Shown here piece after piece: positions 53,790 to 63,628 of a stretch of 64,000 nt of DNA. Position 1 is the first letter of the stretch; each line of letters starts with the position of its first letter. The position numbers were made by a program, and so were the translations under genes. A model generated the notes under the pieces. That model was not told where the DNA came from, made no database searches, and was given only the letters and a program-made list of their open reading frames with translations. This DNA is from Flavimarina sp. Hel_I_48. Its GTDB lineage: Bacteria > Bacteroidota > Bacteroidia > Flavobacteriales > Flavobacteriaceae. Location: positions 1,489,001-1,553,000 of the forward strand of contig NZ_JPOL01000002.1 of NCBI RefSeq assembly GCF_000733945.1. The letters run 5' to 3'.

Positions 53790-55415
53790 ATGATAAAAAA
53801 TCGCGACTATATATTCTTTTTGATTATAACATGTACTCTTCTTGCCGTATGCTCGTGTAAGAAAGAAGCTAAAAATCATACTTTGCAAATTACCAAATCA
53901 CAAGAAGCACAATTTTTAAAGAAAGAACTAAATCCTATAGAACGCTACGAGGAATTGCTCGTAGATGTACAGATGCAGCGCATCTTTGAGGATGGAAAAA
54001 CGTTTGTGGACTGTATACCGAAATTTCCCGCGGATACTATTTTAAAAAATTACAGGGCAGAAAAAGAACGGGCAGATTTTGATCTGAAAACATTTGTTCT
54101 CATCAATTTTGAACTTCCCATTTCACCTACCACAGACTTCGAATCTGATACTACACGCACGGTATCAGAACATATTGAAACGCTTTGGCCCTATCTCACG
54201 CGCAATGCAGATGAAATCGTACCGGGCAGTCGCATAGCCCTACCAAATAAATATATCGTTCCGGGTGGGCGTTTTCAAGAAGTATATTATTGGGATTCCT
54301 ATTTTATTCTTCTGGGGCTCAAGGAAACCGGCAATGATAGCCTACTGAAAAATATTGTCGATAATTTTGCCTATCAGATAGCGAAATTTGGTTTTGTCCC
54401 TAATGGGAACCGCACCTATTACCTTAGTCGCTCCCAACCCCCATTTTTTGCCGAAATGGTTGAATTGTTAGCTTCGGTTCAAAATGAAAAAGAGACGTAT
54501 TTAAAATATAAGGACGCTCTGGAACACGAATACGCTTTCTGGATGAAAGGCGCCAGGACACTAGCTCCCGGTGACTCTAAAATGCGCGTGGTAAAAATGA
54601 AAGACGGCAGTGTTCTAAACCGTTTTTACAGTAATACCACAACCCCCAGGGCAGAAAGTTACTATGAAGATGTCACTACTGCGGCAAAGATACCAGAACG
54701 GGACGCGGAAGATGTTTACCTCAACATCTCTGCTGCCTGTGAGAGTGGCTGGGACTTCAGCAGCCGCTGGTTTTCAGAACCTGATAAATTAACGACCATT
54801 AAGACCACGAGGATTATCCCTGCAGATCTTAATGCCCTTATCTTCAAAATGGAAAAAACACTGGCCAAAATGCGCAGTTTTGCTGGAGACGAGCGCGGAG
54901 CAAACAATATGGAAACCGCGGCAGAAATTCGCAAAAAGGCAATAAATACGTATCTCTGGGACGCAAAAACCAGGATTTATCAGGATTACGATCTCGATAA
55001 GAATACTTTTACAAATGTGCTGTCGTTAGCAACCGTCTATCCTTTATATTTTGGACTTGCCAGTCAGGAGCAGGCAGATTCCATTGCTGAAATCTTACAA
55101 GAAAAATTTCTTAGCCCAGGTGGTCTTTCCACCACCTTGAATGACAACAGCGAACAATGGGATTATCCCAATGGCTGGCCTCCCTTACAATGGATATCAA
55201 TCAGGGGTCTTGAGCGTTATGGCAAAAATGAACTTGCGACGACCATTAAATCAAGATGGCTGGCCCTTAATGAAGATGTATATAAACGTACCGGCAAAAT
55301 GCTTGAAAAATATAATGTCGTAGATACCTCTTTACTCGCAGGCGGAGGGGAATATCCTAATCAGGATGGCTTTGGGTGGACAAATGGCGTATATCTGGAT
55401 CTGAAAGAGAACTGA
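53790..55415 (+). CDS. treA: alpha,alpha-trehalase (GH37), lipoprotein
   Basis: This 541-residue protein has a lipoprotein signal (LIITCTLLAVCSC, cysteine near residue 27). Both trehalase signatures are present: PGGRFQEVYYWDSYF near 157-171 and QWDYPNGWPPLQW near 455-467. The catalytic aspartate is in ESGWDFSSRW (near 322), and the general base glutamate is in GEYPNQDGFGWTNGV near 520. The enzyme inverts and cleaves trehalose to two glucose in the periplasm or at the surface. It precedes a FUSC membrane protein and, 2.5 kb away, the sugar-oxidation locus. Confidence 0.95.
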   Translation: MIKNRDYIFFLIITCTLLAVCSCKKEAKNHTLQITKSQEAQFLKKELNPIERYEELLVDVQMQRIFEDGKTFVDCIPKFPADTILKNYRAEKERADFDLKTFVLINFELPISPTTDFESDTTRTVSEHIETLWPYLTRNADEIVPGSRIALPNKYIVPGGRFQEVYYWDSYFILLGLKETGNDSLLKNIVDNFAYQIAKFGFVPNGNRTYYLSRSQPPFFAEMVELLASVQNEKETYLKYKDALEHEYAFWMKGARTLAPGDSKMRVVKMKDGSVLNRFYSNTTTPRAESYYEDVTTAAKIPERDAEDVYLNISAACESGWDFSSRWFSEPDKLTTIKTTRIIPADLNALIFKMEKTLAKMRSFAGDERGANNMETAAEIRKKAINTYLWDAKTRIYQDYDLDKNTFTNVLSLATVYPLYFGLASQEQADSIAEILQEKFLSPGGLSTTLNDNSEQWDYPNGWPPLQWISIRGLERYGKNELATTIKSRWLALNEDVYKRTGKMLEKYNVVDTSLLAGGGEYPNQDGFGWTNGVYLDLKEN

Positions 55416-55629
55416 TCGTTAAAGAAACAGGAGACTAATTTCAGTATTAAACTAAAGTTGTATCTGTTTATGAACAAGATATTCAGAGAGGCTTTATTGA
55501 CTTCCTGATGTCTGCAATTTAATGCTGCCAAACTACCTTAAATAGGTAGTTCCAGGCCATTACTTTCTAAAATTAGGTTGAAATGGCCATAAATTGATCC
55601 CTGCGTGGGATTTAATCAGTGTAATGACA

Positions 55630-57870
55630 ATGCATATCAAAGAAGTTGTACATTCTGTTTTAAAGTTTCTGAAGAGCACTAATTTTTTAAAAGGATTATT
55701 GCTTACCACTGCTGCTTTTACTGCCATTGCATTTTGCACTTATTTCTATAATGTAGCCGTGGGTAGCGGCGCTGCACTGGGTGTTTTATTGGTTTCAGCC
55801 AGTGATATTCCCGGTAATAGGAAAAATCATCTCATTGGTATGGGAGCGGCACTCGTACTGGCCCTTGTCAATTTTTTATGTATTCACCTTTCTTTACAGA
55901 TTGATTATCTGGTTATTCCGGTACTCGCAGTTCTGGTTTTTTGCAATGCGATAATTGCCGTATACGGGTTTCGGGCTTCCCTTATTTCCTTTTCGGGACT
56001 ACTGGCGCTTGTTCTTAGCTTTGCGCATCCACAGACGGGCAGCTTACTCTATTTCAATTTGTTGTATATTTTTCTAGGGGGGTTCTGGTACATTATATTA
56101 TCCTCTATTTTAAGAAGTTACAGGACTGAAAAATACAGTAAAGAGCTTATTAATTCTTGTATGCACCATACTGCGGAATATTTAAAAGTTCGCGTATCAC
56201 TTTATAAAACCAAAGATCGAAACGAGGTTTTTAAAAAACTGCTGACCCTTCAAGATACGATAACAACAGAACACGAAGATATTCGGAACGCTGTAATGAC
56301 ACAGCGACAGCAATCTGGTGCTACAGGTTCAAAGCGGAAACAGCTCTTAATGCTTATAGACCTCGTGGATATGCTGGAGCTAGCTGCCGCAAATCCCATT
56401 GACTATCAAAAATATGATACTAATGGACAGGAATATCAAAAGGTACTTCATACTTTTTCAGAGGTAATCCAGGAGGTTGCCGAACAGTTGGAGCATTTAT
56501 CGAATAGCACTAACGCTAAAAAGCGGCATTCCGAAAAAGATCTCGGTGAATATCTACAAAAAGCAGCCGCCGCAATTGAAATTTATAAAACCGGAAAAGG
56601 GATCCTTACAAATCCCAAGAATTTGCTCACGCTCAGAAATTTATTTGATTATACAGAAAAGCAGGTACAAAAGCTTGCTTCCATAAAACGGGTTTTGCGA
56701 TCAGAAGGGTTGAATGACAGATCTATACTTAAAAAAGAAGAACAGTATCAGTTTCTTACCCCACAGGATTACAATTGGGCTGTGCTTCAGGAAAACCTTT
56801 CCTTATCGTCCCCCATTTTTAAACACGCCATACGCCTGGTAATTACCGTACTAACAGGTTATTTACTGGGTTCAATATTTTCTATACAAAACGCCTACTG
56901 GATCATCCTGACCATTATAGTAATTATGCGTCCAGGCTATGTGCTTACACGGGATAGGTCAAAACAGCGGGCCATTGGGACTGTGATAGGTGGTATTGTA
57001 GCTGTGGGAATCGTAATGTTAACGCAGGATAAAATTATTTATGGCGTCCTGATATTTATAAGCATGACCCTGGCATTTGGTCTGGTACAGCAAAATTATA
57101 AGACCGCGGCCGTTTTTATAACACTGACCCTTGTTTTTGTTTATGCCCTGTTGACCCCAGATGCTTTAGCGGTAATAGAATATAGGGTGGTTGATACGCT
57201 GATAGGCGCCGCAATGGCGAGTATGGCTAATTTTTTACTTTGGCCAGCCTGGGAAGATCATACTATTAGACAGCAAATCCTAGATTCTATAGAAAATTCT
57301 CAGATTTATATCAAAGAGATCGGTAATCTTTATGAACTCGATAAACGTACGACCACAAGCTACAAACTCGCCCGTAAGAAGGCCTTTTTAGGAATAGCCA
57401 ACCTCCATGCGGGCTTTCAGCGCATGGCTCAAGAACCCAAATCCCATCAGATCAAAACCATAGAACTTTATGAGGTAATGGTAAACAGCCACACCCTGGT
57501 TTCAGCAGCTGCCTCTTTGGGTACGTATATACAAATACACCCTACAACAAAACCCTCGGTTCATTTTACGAATAGTATACACGCGATCAGTGAGACGCTG
57601 CTCAATTGTAGGACGCATTTAAAAAACGATGAGGAGTTAAGGGACGGCAACGAAAAACTATTTGCTGAAGCCAGTAAGGAACTCACTTTTCTCTATGAAA
57701 ATTTAACTCAGGAGCGCAATGAACAGCGAAAAGAGGGAATAGACAAGATAGATCCTGAATTTAGGGAGAAAATGAAAGAGGCACGTGTAGTTATTGATCA
57801 ATTGAAGTATATCTATACTATTTCTGAAAATCTCTATAAAGCCCTGAAAAACTATGAAAAAAGGGCATAA
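55630..57870 (+). CDS. FUSC family inner-membrane protein (YccS/YhfK-like)
   Basis: This is a protein of about 746 residues. The start may be the ATG at 55624 or 55630; the open frame begins at 55594 with TTG, which I disfavour. Two membrane modules are seen. The first (about 15-160) has several helices such as GLLLTTAAFTAIAFCTYFYN. After a long soluble coiled region, the second (about 400-550) has LVITVLTGYLLGSIFSIQNA and IILTIIVIMRPGYVLTRDRS. A C-terminal soluble domain follows. FUSC proteins resemble aromatic acid exporters (AaeB), but the substrate is unknown. The gene appears monocistronic; the 178-base gap after trehalase holds nothing recognised. Confidence 0.9.
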   Translation: MHIKEVVHSVLKFLKSTNFLKGLLLTTAAFTAIAFCTYFYNVAVGSGAALGVLLVSASDIPGNRKNHLIGMGAALVLALVNFLCIHLSLQIDYLVIPVLAVLVFCNAIIAVYGFRASLISFSGLLALVLSFAHPQTGSLLYFNLLYIFLGGFWYIILSSILRSYRTEKYSKELINSCMHHTAEYLKVRVSLYKTKDRNEVFKKLLTLQDTITTEHEDIRNAVMTQRQQSGATGSKRKQLLMLIDLVDMLELAAANPIDYQKYDTNGQEYQKVLHTFSEVIQEVAEQLEHLSNSTNAKKRHSEKDLGEYLQKAAAAIEIYKTGKGILTNPKNLLTLRNLFDYTEKQVQKLASIKRVLRSEGLNDRSILKKEEQYQFLTPQDYNWAVLQENLSLSSPIFKHAIRLVITVLTGYLLGSIFSIQNAYWIILTIIVIMRPGYVLTRDRSKQRAIGTVIGGIVAVGIVMLTQDKIIYGVLIFISMTLAFGLVQQNYKTAAVFITLTLVFVYALLTPDALAVIEYRVVDTLIGAAMASMANFLLWPAWEDHTIRQQILDSIENSQIYIKEIGNLYELDKRTTTSYKLARKKAFLGIANLHAGFQRMAQEPKSHQIKTIELYEVMVNSHTLVSAAASLGTYIQIHPTTKPSVHFTNSIHAISETLLNCRTHLKNDEELRDGNEKLFAEASKELTFLYENLTQERNEQRKEGIDKIDPEFREKMKEARVVIDQLKYIYTISENLYKALKNYEKRA

Positions 57871-57936
57871 AATCAATATTATAGCCAATTATCTAGTGTA
57901 AAAGGCATGTTTTTCAAATTTTAAATGCTTTAACTG

Positions 57937-58860
57937 TTAATAGGTATCGGCTTTCAGATAAGCTTCAATCACCGCTTTCTCTCCTTTCTCCCCTTCGATG
58001 GAATTACCATGCTCCATCCCAACCATGCCTTTGTATCCTTTCTCATGAATAAATTTGAAGACATTCTGAAAATTGATTTCACCAGTGCCAGGTTCTTTTC
58101 TACCGGGATTATCGCCTACCTGAAAATATGCGATCTCATCCCAGCTGTTCTCTATATTAGGAATCAAATTGCCCTCCTGAATCTGCTGATGATAAATATC
58201 ATAGAGTATCTTACACGAAGGGCTTCCAACCGCTTTGCAGATATGATACGCCTGTGGTGATTCACTAAGAAACATACCCGGATGGTTATAAAAATTGAGT
58301 GGCTCAAGTACCATGGTGATCCCATGAGGTTCCAGAAGGGCAGAAGCCTGCTTAAGGCTTTCGATAACATGGGCGCTCTGATACTCCTTATTCTGGGTTT
58401 GGTCCACAAAACCCGGTACTACGGTGACCCACTTTGCATTAACCCTTTTTGCCACTTCTATAGAAGATTTGATTTCACTTAGAAACTCCTCCCTGAGGGC
58501 TTTATTGCCACTGGTAAGATTTGGCGTTGTCCAGTAAATTGTATGCGCCACAAAAACGCCCATTTCAATACCACGCTTCTGCATGGTCTGCGCCATTTTT
58601 TCCTGTAGTTCCACTGGGCGGTTACGCATTTCGTTATCTTCAAAGGCAGTGAAACCCTGATCTGCCATAAACATAAGTTGGTCTATAGGGTCCTTGCCCG
58701 CACTTTTTTCAAACATGCCTATATGCGGTGCATAATTTAGTTTGAAAGTATTTTCTGGCTGTGATAAATCCAAATGTGCGCCAGCGAAAGATTGCAAACC
58801 ACCGAAAGCTAAAAAAGAGCCACTTAGGGCTCCTTTTTGCATAAAATCTCTTCTTCTCAT
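57937..58860 (-). CDS. hydroxypyruvate isomerase-like TIM-barrel sugar isomerase/epimerase with Tat signal
   Basis: This 307-residue protein has the twin-arginine signal MRRRDFMQKGALSGSFLAFG. The xylose-isomerase-like TIM barrel has metal-side residues in MVLEPLNFYNHPG, ILYDIYHQQIQEG, YFQVGDNPGRKEPGTGEINF and VGMEHGNS. It is probably periplasmic and acts on a keto-sugar. It is the last gene of a tight minus-strand operon (GMC, subunit 3, isomerase) with gaps of 1-2 bases. The pairing with a sugar dehydrogenase suggests it processes the 3-keto product. Confidence 0.9.
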   Translation of the reverse strand: MRRRDFMQKGALSGSFLAFGGLQSFAGAHLDLSQPENTFKLNYAPHIGMFEKSAGKDPIDQLMFMADQGFTAFEDNEMRNRPVELQEKMAQTMQKRGIEMGVFVAHTIYWTTPNLTSGNKALREEFLSEIKSSIEVAKRVNAKWVTVVPGFVDQTQNKEYQSAHVIESLKQASALLEPHGITMVLEPLNFYNHPGMFLSESPQAYHICKAVGSPSCKILYDIYHQQIQEGNLIPNIENSWDEIAYFQVGDNPGRKEPGTGEINFQNVFKFIHEKGYKGMVGMEHGNSIEGEKGEKAVIEAYLKADTY

Positions 58861-58861
58861 A

Positions 58862-59497
58862 TTATAATGACATTATTTTACCACCACCTGCTTCTTCTAA
58901 AGAAATACATCCTTTATAAGCACCAGGTACAGGATCATACCAAAGTACATTTTCCCCAACCGCTTCACTGGTTTTCCATGCCCATACTGCTTTATCACGT
59001 ACATTATTAAGATAACCATAGGAATTTGCCTCCGTATCAATCTCTTCTTTTTCAGGCTTTTCTGGATCCTGTGTAGCAGATAAACGCTGATCATATTCTG
59101 CACGTTTTTCTTTTTCTGCACCTAGGTATTTAGCTACCATTTTCTCAAATTCTTCCGGTTTCCCGTCTACAATATCCTTATCGAATTCACTCTTAAAGTT
59201 GATGGCAAAAGCATTGGCCTGAGCCTTAAAGCTTCTTTGCTCATGTTCTTTTGCCACTTTATCCATATAACTGTCTATGAATTGAGCGATATTTAGTTCA
59301 CCTGCACCAGGTGTTTCATCTTTCGGTATAATTATGTCAAGTACATGCTTTAAAGCATACCCATTGCTAGCCGTTAGAAAAATGGGTTGCCAATCTGGAT
59401 CGCTCGTACAACTTTGCAACAGGCTGAAAACCGAAGGAGCCACAACAACATAACCAGCTCCTAGTCCTAAATTTTTTAATAAATCTCTTCTTTTCAT
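58862..59497 (-). CDS. gluconate 2-dehydrogenase subunit 3 family protein (Tat-exported small subunit)
   Basis: This 211-residue protein has the twin-arginine signal MKRRDLLKNLGLGAGYVVVA. It ends in LLQSC, so it could also be lipidated. The mature part matches the gluconate 2-dehydrogenase subunit 3 fold (LKHVLDIIIPKDETPGAGEL, then helical segments with WAWKTSEAVGENVLWYDPVP). In such complexes the small subunit carries the signal peptide and the FAD-containing GMC subunit travels with it. The neighbouring GMC protein indeed has no signal of its own. Confidence 0.93.
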   Translation of the reverse strand: MKRRDLLKNLGLGAGYVVVAPSVFSLLQSCTSDPDWQPIFLTASNGYALKHVLDIIIPKDETPGAGELNIAQFIDSYMDKVAKEHEQRSFKAQANAFAINFKSEFDKDIVDGKPEEFEKMVAKYLGAEKEKRAEYDQRLSATQDPEKPEKEEIDTEANSYGYLNNVRDKAVWAWKTSEAVGENVLWYDPVPGAYKGCISLEEAGGGKIMSL

Positions 59498-59499
59498 CC

Positions 59500-61206
59500 T
59501 TAAGAATTTTTCTCATTTTTAAAATTGGCTGCTGCGTGCTCCGCGGCCCTTGCTGTCATTGCCATATAGGTAAGCGATGGGTTTACACAACTTGCAGAAG
59601 TCATAAATGAACCATCGGTCACATATACATTAGGCACGGCATGCACCTGATTGTTCCCATTGAGAACAGAAGTTTTAGGGTCGCGTCCCATACGCGCTGT
59701 ACCCATTTCGTGAATACCTAATCCAGGTGCACCGGGATCGTCCATGGGCTCAATATTCTTGAAGCCCGCTTTTTCTAGCATTTCAGTAGCCTGGGCAACC
59801 ATATCTTTACGCATTTCCCATTCATTTTCCTTCCATTCTGCATCAAAGGTTATGGTAGGTAAGCCCCACTTATCTGTCTTCTCATAATCCAGTTCCATTT
59901 TATTCTCGTGGTATGGCAAGCATTCGCCAAATCCCATAAGACCCATTTGCCAGTCACCTGGCTTAGAGATTGCTTTTTTGAAATCTGAACCATAGTTGGC
60001 CTCAGCTACTGCTTCAGACCAGTCACCACGGCTGGCTCCTCCCTGATATCCGTAGCCGCGCTTGAACGAAGCCTGATCAGAATCTCCACCCACATTTCTA
60101 AAACGTGGAATATAAAGGCCATTTGCACGGCGTCCTTTGTAATATTTATCTTCAAAACCATCGTAGCTTGCGCTCGCACCAGCTTTAAAGTGATGATCCA
60201 TGATATTATGTCCTAACTCGCCGCTGTCATTACCCAATCCATTGGGAAAACGCTCTGATTTAGATTGCATTAATATGGATGCGGAAGCAATTGCAGAAGC
60301 ACAAAGGAAAATGACGTTAGCCTTAAATTCGATCTTTTCATTGGTTTCGGCATCTATAACCTTAACACCGGTAGCCATTTTGGTTTTATCGTCATAAACT
60401 ACTTCGCTTACGATACTAAAAGGTCTCAGCGTCATATTACCCGTACGTTCTGCTGCAGGAAGTGTGGAAGAATTACTGCTGAAATATGCCCCAAAAGGAC
60501 AACCGCGCATACAACGGTTTCTGTATTGACATGCAGACCTGCCTTCATAGGTTTTGTCACCTGTAATATGGGCACATCTACCTATGGTAAGTAGACGATC
60601 CTTATAATTTTGCGCGATATTCTGTTTTAGGTGATCCTCAACACAGTTCAACTCCATTGGGGGGCCAAATTTACCGTCCGGCAGTTGTGGTAGTCCTAGA
60701 TTTTCACCACTAACGCCTATGTATTCCTCTACTTTATCATACCATGGTGCAATATCTTTATAACGTATAGGCCAATCTACTGCTATGCCTTCTTTTTCAT
60801 TCGCCTCAAAATCAATATCGCTCAGGCGGTAACTTTGCCTACCCCACATGATGGATCTTCCACCCACGTGATACCCGCGCATCCAGTCAAAACGTTTGGT
60901 CTCATTGTAGGGATGTTCAAGATCATTGACAAAAAAATGGTTGTGCGCCGCATTGGTAGTATATCCCGTACGTGCCTGTTTCAATTGTTTTTTCTGCTCC
61001 TCCTTTGGTAGTTCGCCCTTAAATTCAAAATCCCAGGGATCCATATTCATGGTAGGATAATCTTCTATGTGGCGCACCATACGGCCGCGCTCTAATACAA
61101 GGGTTTTAAAACCCTTCTCACATAATTCTTTTGCGGCCCAACCGCCACTTATTCCTGTACCTACAACGATAGCGTCGTACATCTCTTCTGGTTTTGCTTT
61201 ACTCAA
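59500..61206 (-). CDS. GMC family FAD-dependent sugar oxidoreductase (large subunit)
   Basis: This 568-residue protein has no signal peptide. The FAD motif is DAIVVGTGISGGWAAKELCE (GxGxxG at 16-21), with GGRSIMWGRQSYRLSDIDFE and a cysteine cluster CQYRNRCMRGCPFG that resembles the ferredoxin-like segment of gluconate/glucoside 3-dehydrogenase subunits. The C-terminal GMC motif is GIHEMGTARMGRDPKTSVLN to SASCVNPSLTYMAMTARAAE. It likely oxidises a sugar hydroxyl (C2 or C3) in the periplasm and passes electrons to the respiratory chain; the cytochrome subunit is not in this window. It is first of the minus-strand operon. Confidence 0.93.
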   Translation of the reverse strand: MSKAKPEEMYDAIVVGTGISGGWAAKELCEKGFKTLVLERGRMVRHIEDYPTMNMDPWDFEFKGELPKEEQKKQLKQARTGYTTNAAHNHFFVNDLEHPYNETKRFDWMRGYHVGGRSIMWGRQSYRLSDIDFEANEKEGIAVDWPIRYKDIAPWYDKVEEYIGVSGENLGLPQLPDGKFGPPMELNCVEDHLKQNIAQNYKDRLLTIGRCAHITGDKTYEGRSACQYRNRCMRGCPFGAYFSSNSSTLPAAERTGNMTLRPFSIVSEVVYDDKTKMATGVKVIDAETNEKIEFKANVIFLCASAIASASILMQSKSERFPNGLGNDSGELGHNIMDHHFKAGASASYDGFEDKYYKGRRANGLYIPRFRNVGGDSDQASFKRGYGYQGGASRGDWSEAVAEANYGSDFKKAISKPGDWQMGLMGFGECLPYHENKMELDYEKTDKWGLPTITFDAEWKENEWEMRKDMVAQATEMLEKAGFKNIEPMDDPGAPGLGIHEMGTARMGRDPKTSVLNGNNQVHAVPNVYVTDGSFMTSASCVNPSLTYMAMTARAAEHAAANFKNEKNS

Positions 61207-61247
61207 AATCTATTAGGTATTTGAAAATATTTGATATATAATGATAC

Positions 61248-61255
61248 CAAATATA
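61248..61255 (-). promoter_or_regulatory. candidate -7 box of the GMC operon
   Basis: The minus strand reads TATATTTG, which fits TAnnTTTG, in the 162-base AT-rich divergent region, 42 bases upstream of the GMC start codon. No -33 TTG is visible at the right distance. Confidence 0.5.
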
Positions 61256-61368
61256 TAAATTAAAGTTATTTTTTTAATGGATTCATAAAACTATAATTCA
61301 AAAAATGCATAGTTTTAACATCCTAAACACGGTGTCAAGCGCCTGAAACTAATAAATCGATTTAATTA

Positions 61369-62331
61369 ATGATAAAACGACTCCTTTTATTCAGCTTATT
61401 TAGTGTATCCCTGATTTCCTGCAAAGAAAAACCCAACAAACAGGAATCAACTGAAACGGTGGAAACAACGGCCGCCGCCCAGCCATTCTTTAAAATTTCC
61501 CTCGCGCAATGGTCACTAAGTGGCCCCATAAGAGACGGAAGCATGAATCCGTTTGATTTTGCTCAAAAAGCCAGTGAGATGGATTTTGAAGGTATTGAAT
61601 ACGTAAGCCAGTTGTATACAGAAAAACTGCAAAACTATCCTGACCAGGCTACTGCTATGAATTCACTGGTGCAGACCCTAAAAGCCAAAAGTGAACAGTA
61701 CGGGGTAAAAAACGTACTTATAATGATAGACAACGAAGGGGAACTTTCTTCTACAGATGTATCCACGCGGGACGAAGCCGTCAAAAAACATCAAAAATGG
61801 GTAGATGCCGCAGCGCAACTGGGTTGTCACGCGGTGCGTGTTAACCTTAAAGGGGCAGATGAGAAAGAAGCCTGGAAAGAAGCCTCTGTTGACGGTCTGA
61901 CCAAGCTTGCTGATTATGCTGCCGAAAAGGATATTGAAGTCCTTGTTGAAAATCATGGCGGCTTTTCTTCAAATGCAAGTTTATTAATGGAAGTAATAAA
62001 TAAGGTAAACCTTGATAATTGTGGCACATTACCAGATTTTGGCAACTTTTGTATAGAAAGTAGTGAAGATGGCTGCGCCGAAGAATACCCTCGTTATAAG
62101 GGCATAGAAGAAATGATGCCAAAGGCCATGGCCATAAGTGCAAAAACATATGCCTTCACAGATTCTGGAGAAGAAAAGGATATGGATTATATGAAGATTA
62201 TGCAAACCATAAAGGACGCTGGTTACAGTGGCTTTATAGGTATTGAATATGAAGGGGATCAACTTACCCCAGAAGAAGGTATTGCAAAAACAAGGGAATT
62301 ATTAATACAAACTGCCAAAAAACTAAATTAA
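61369..62331 (+). CDS. TIM-barrel sugar phosphate isomerase/epimerase-like lipoprotein
   Basis: This 320-residue protein has an SPII signal (KRLLLFSLFSVSLISC, cysteine near 19) and a Thr/Ala-rich linker. The xylose-isomerase-like barrel has KISLAQWSLSG, IEVLVENHGGFSSNASLLME, CGTLPDFGNFC, and a final SGFIGIEYEGDQLTPEEGIA. It is a second, extracytoplasmic isomerase of the locus and is divergent from the GMC operon. It probably acts on a keto-sugar. Exact chemistry (epimerase, isomerase, or lyase) cannot be assigned. Confidence 0.9.
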   Translation: MIKRLLLFSLFSVSLISCKEKPNKQESTETVETTAAAQPFFKISLAQWSLSGPIRDGSMNPFDFAQKASEMDFEGIEYVSQLYTEKLQNYPDQATAMNSLVQTLKAKSEQYGVKNVLIMIDNEGELSSTDVSTRDEAVKKHQKWVDAAAQLGCHAVRVNLKGADEKEAWKEASVDGLTKLADYAAEKDIEVLVENHGGFSSNASLLMEVINKVNLDNCGTLPDFGNFCIESSEDGCAEEYPRYKGIEEMMPKAMAISAKTYAFTDSGEEKDMDYMKIMQTIKDAGYSGFIGIEYEGDQLTPEEGIAKTRELLIQTAKKLN

Positions 62332-62338
62332 GCCATTT

Positions 62339-63580
62339 ATGAAATTTCTTACACGCTCCCAACTTTCGATCATGTTTTTCCTGGAATTCTTTATTTGGGG
62401 AGGCTGGTTTGTTACACTGGGTACTTTTATGGGACAAAACCTCAACGCATCAGACGTTGAAATAGGAGCCGCTTTTTCTACACAATCCTGGGGTGCCATT
62501 GTTGCCCCTTTTATAATAGGTCTCATTGCAGATCGCTATTTTAATGCCGAACGAATTCTTGGTGTATTGCACCTGGTAGGGGCAGTACTAATGTATCAAA
62601 TGGCCAATACCGAAAATGTGGATGTTTTCTATCCATACGTTCTGGGGTATATGATTGCTTTTATGCCCACACTGGCATTGGTAAATTCCATTGCTTTCAG
62701 ACAGCTGAAGGATCCCGCTAAAGAATTTTCGTTTATCCGTGTTTTTGGGACAATAGGGTGGATTATTGCCGGTCTGGTCATAAGTCTCGTGTTTGCATGG
62801 GACAGCAAAGTTGGTATCGCTGACGGTATGCTAAAAAACACGTTCCTGATGTGCGCGATAGCTTCAGCTGCGCTTGGTATATTTAGCTTCACACTGCCTA
62901 AAACACCACCGGTTGTCGCAAAAGGTGAAAAAGTGGGCCTTAGGGAAATCCTTGGCCTTGACGCACTGGCGCTTCTCAAAGACCGCAATTTTTTGATATT
63001 TTTCCTGGCTTCCATACTTATTTGTATTCCGCTGGCTTTTTATTATCAAAACCTAAGTCCTTTTCTGACCGAAATTGGCGTTGAAAACTCAACTGCAAAA
63101 GCCTCCATAGGGCAGGTTTCTGAGGTGCTTTTCATGCTGTTATTGCCCCTTTTCTTTAAAAAATTCGGTGTAAAATACACCCTTATTATTGGAATGGCCG
63201 CATGGGCGGTTCGCTACCTTCTGTTTGCTTATGGCAACGCAGATGACCTGGTTTTTATGATCCTTATAGGTATCGCACTCCACGGTTTGTGCTATGACTT
63301 CTTCTTTGTATCTGGCCAAATTTACACAGATAGCAAAGCAGGATCAAAGTTCAAAAGTTCTGCACAGGGACTTATTACGTTGGCTACTTATGGAGTAGGT
63401 ATGCTTATAGGTTTTCAAGTTGCCGGGGTCATTACAGAGAGTAATCTCCTTAGCGATGGCGTTCACGACTGGAATGGGATCTGGACATTTCCGGTCCTGT
63501 TTGCCGCGGCTGTTATGGTTCTTTTTCTTATATTCTTCAAGAACGAGCGTATCGAGCCTAAAGAGCTGGAAAAACTATAA
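62339..63580 (+). CDS. NupG-type nucleoside/sugar:H+ symporter (MFS)
   Basis: This 413-residue protein has 12 transmembrane helices. The nucleoside:H+ symporter family signature is visible at the start (LSIMFFLEFFIWGGWFVTLG, TQSWGAIVAPFIIGLIADR). Helices FLIFFLASILICIPLAFYYQ and LHGLCYDFFFVSGQIYTD follow, the latter a typical NupG motif. In Bacteroidota these permeases often sit in sugar loci and may carry sugars or sugar derivatives rather than nucleosides. It starts 7 bases after the isomerase stop, so it is in the same transcript. Confidence 0.9.
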   Translation: MKFLTRSQLSIMFFLEFFIWGGWFVTLGTFMGQNLNASDVEIGAAFSTQSWGAIVAPFIIGLIADRYFNAERILGVLHLVGAVLMYQMANTENVDVFYPYVLGYMIAFMPTLALVNSIAFRQLKDPAKEFSFIRVFGTIGWIIAGLVISLVFAWDSKVGIADGMLKNTFLMCAIASAALGIFSFTLPKTPPVVAKGEKVGLREILGLDALALLKDRNFLIFFLASILICIPLAFYYQNLSPFLTEIGVENSTAKASIGQVSEVLFMLLLPLFFKKFGVKYTLIIGMAAWAVRYLLFAYGNADDLVFMILIGIALHGLCYDFFFVSGQIYTDSKAGSKFKSSAQGLITLATYGVGMLIGFQVAGVITESNLLSDGVHDWNGIWTFPVLFAAAVMVLFLIFFKNERIEPKELEKL

Positions 63581-63628
63581 TCGCAATACGCACGGCCAAC
63601 TAATAAAAAATTAAAACAATACCGAAAC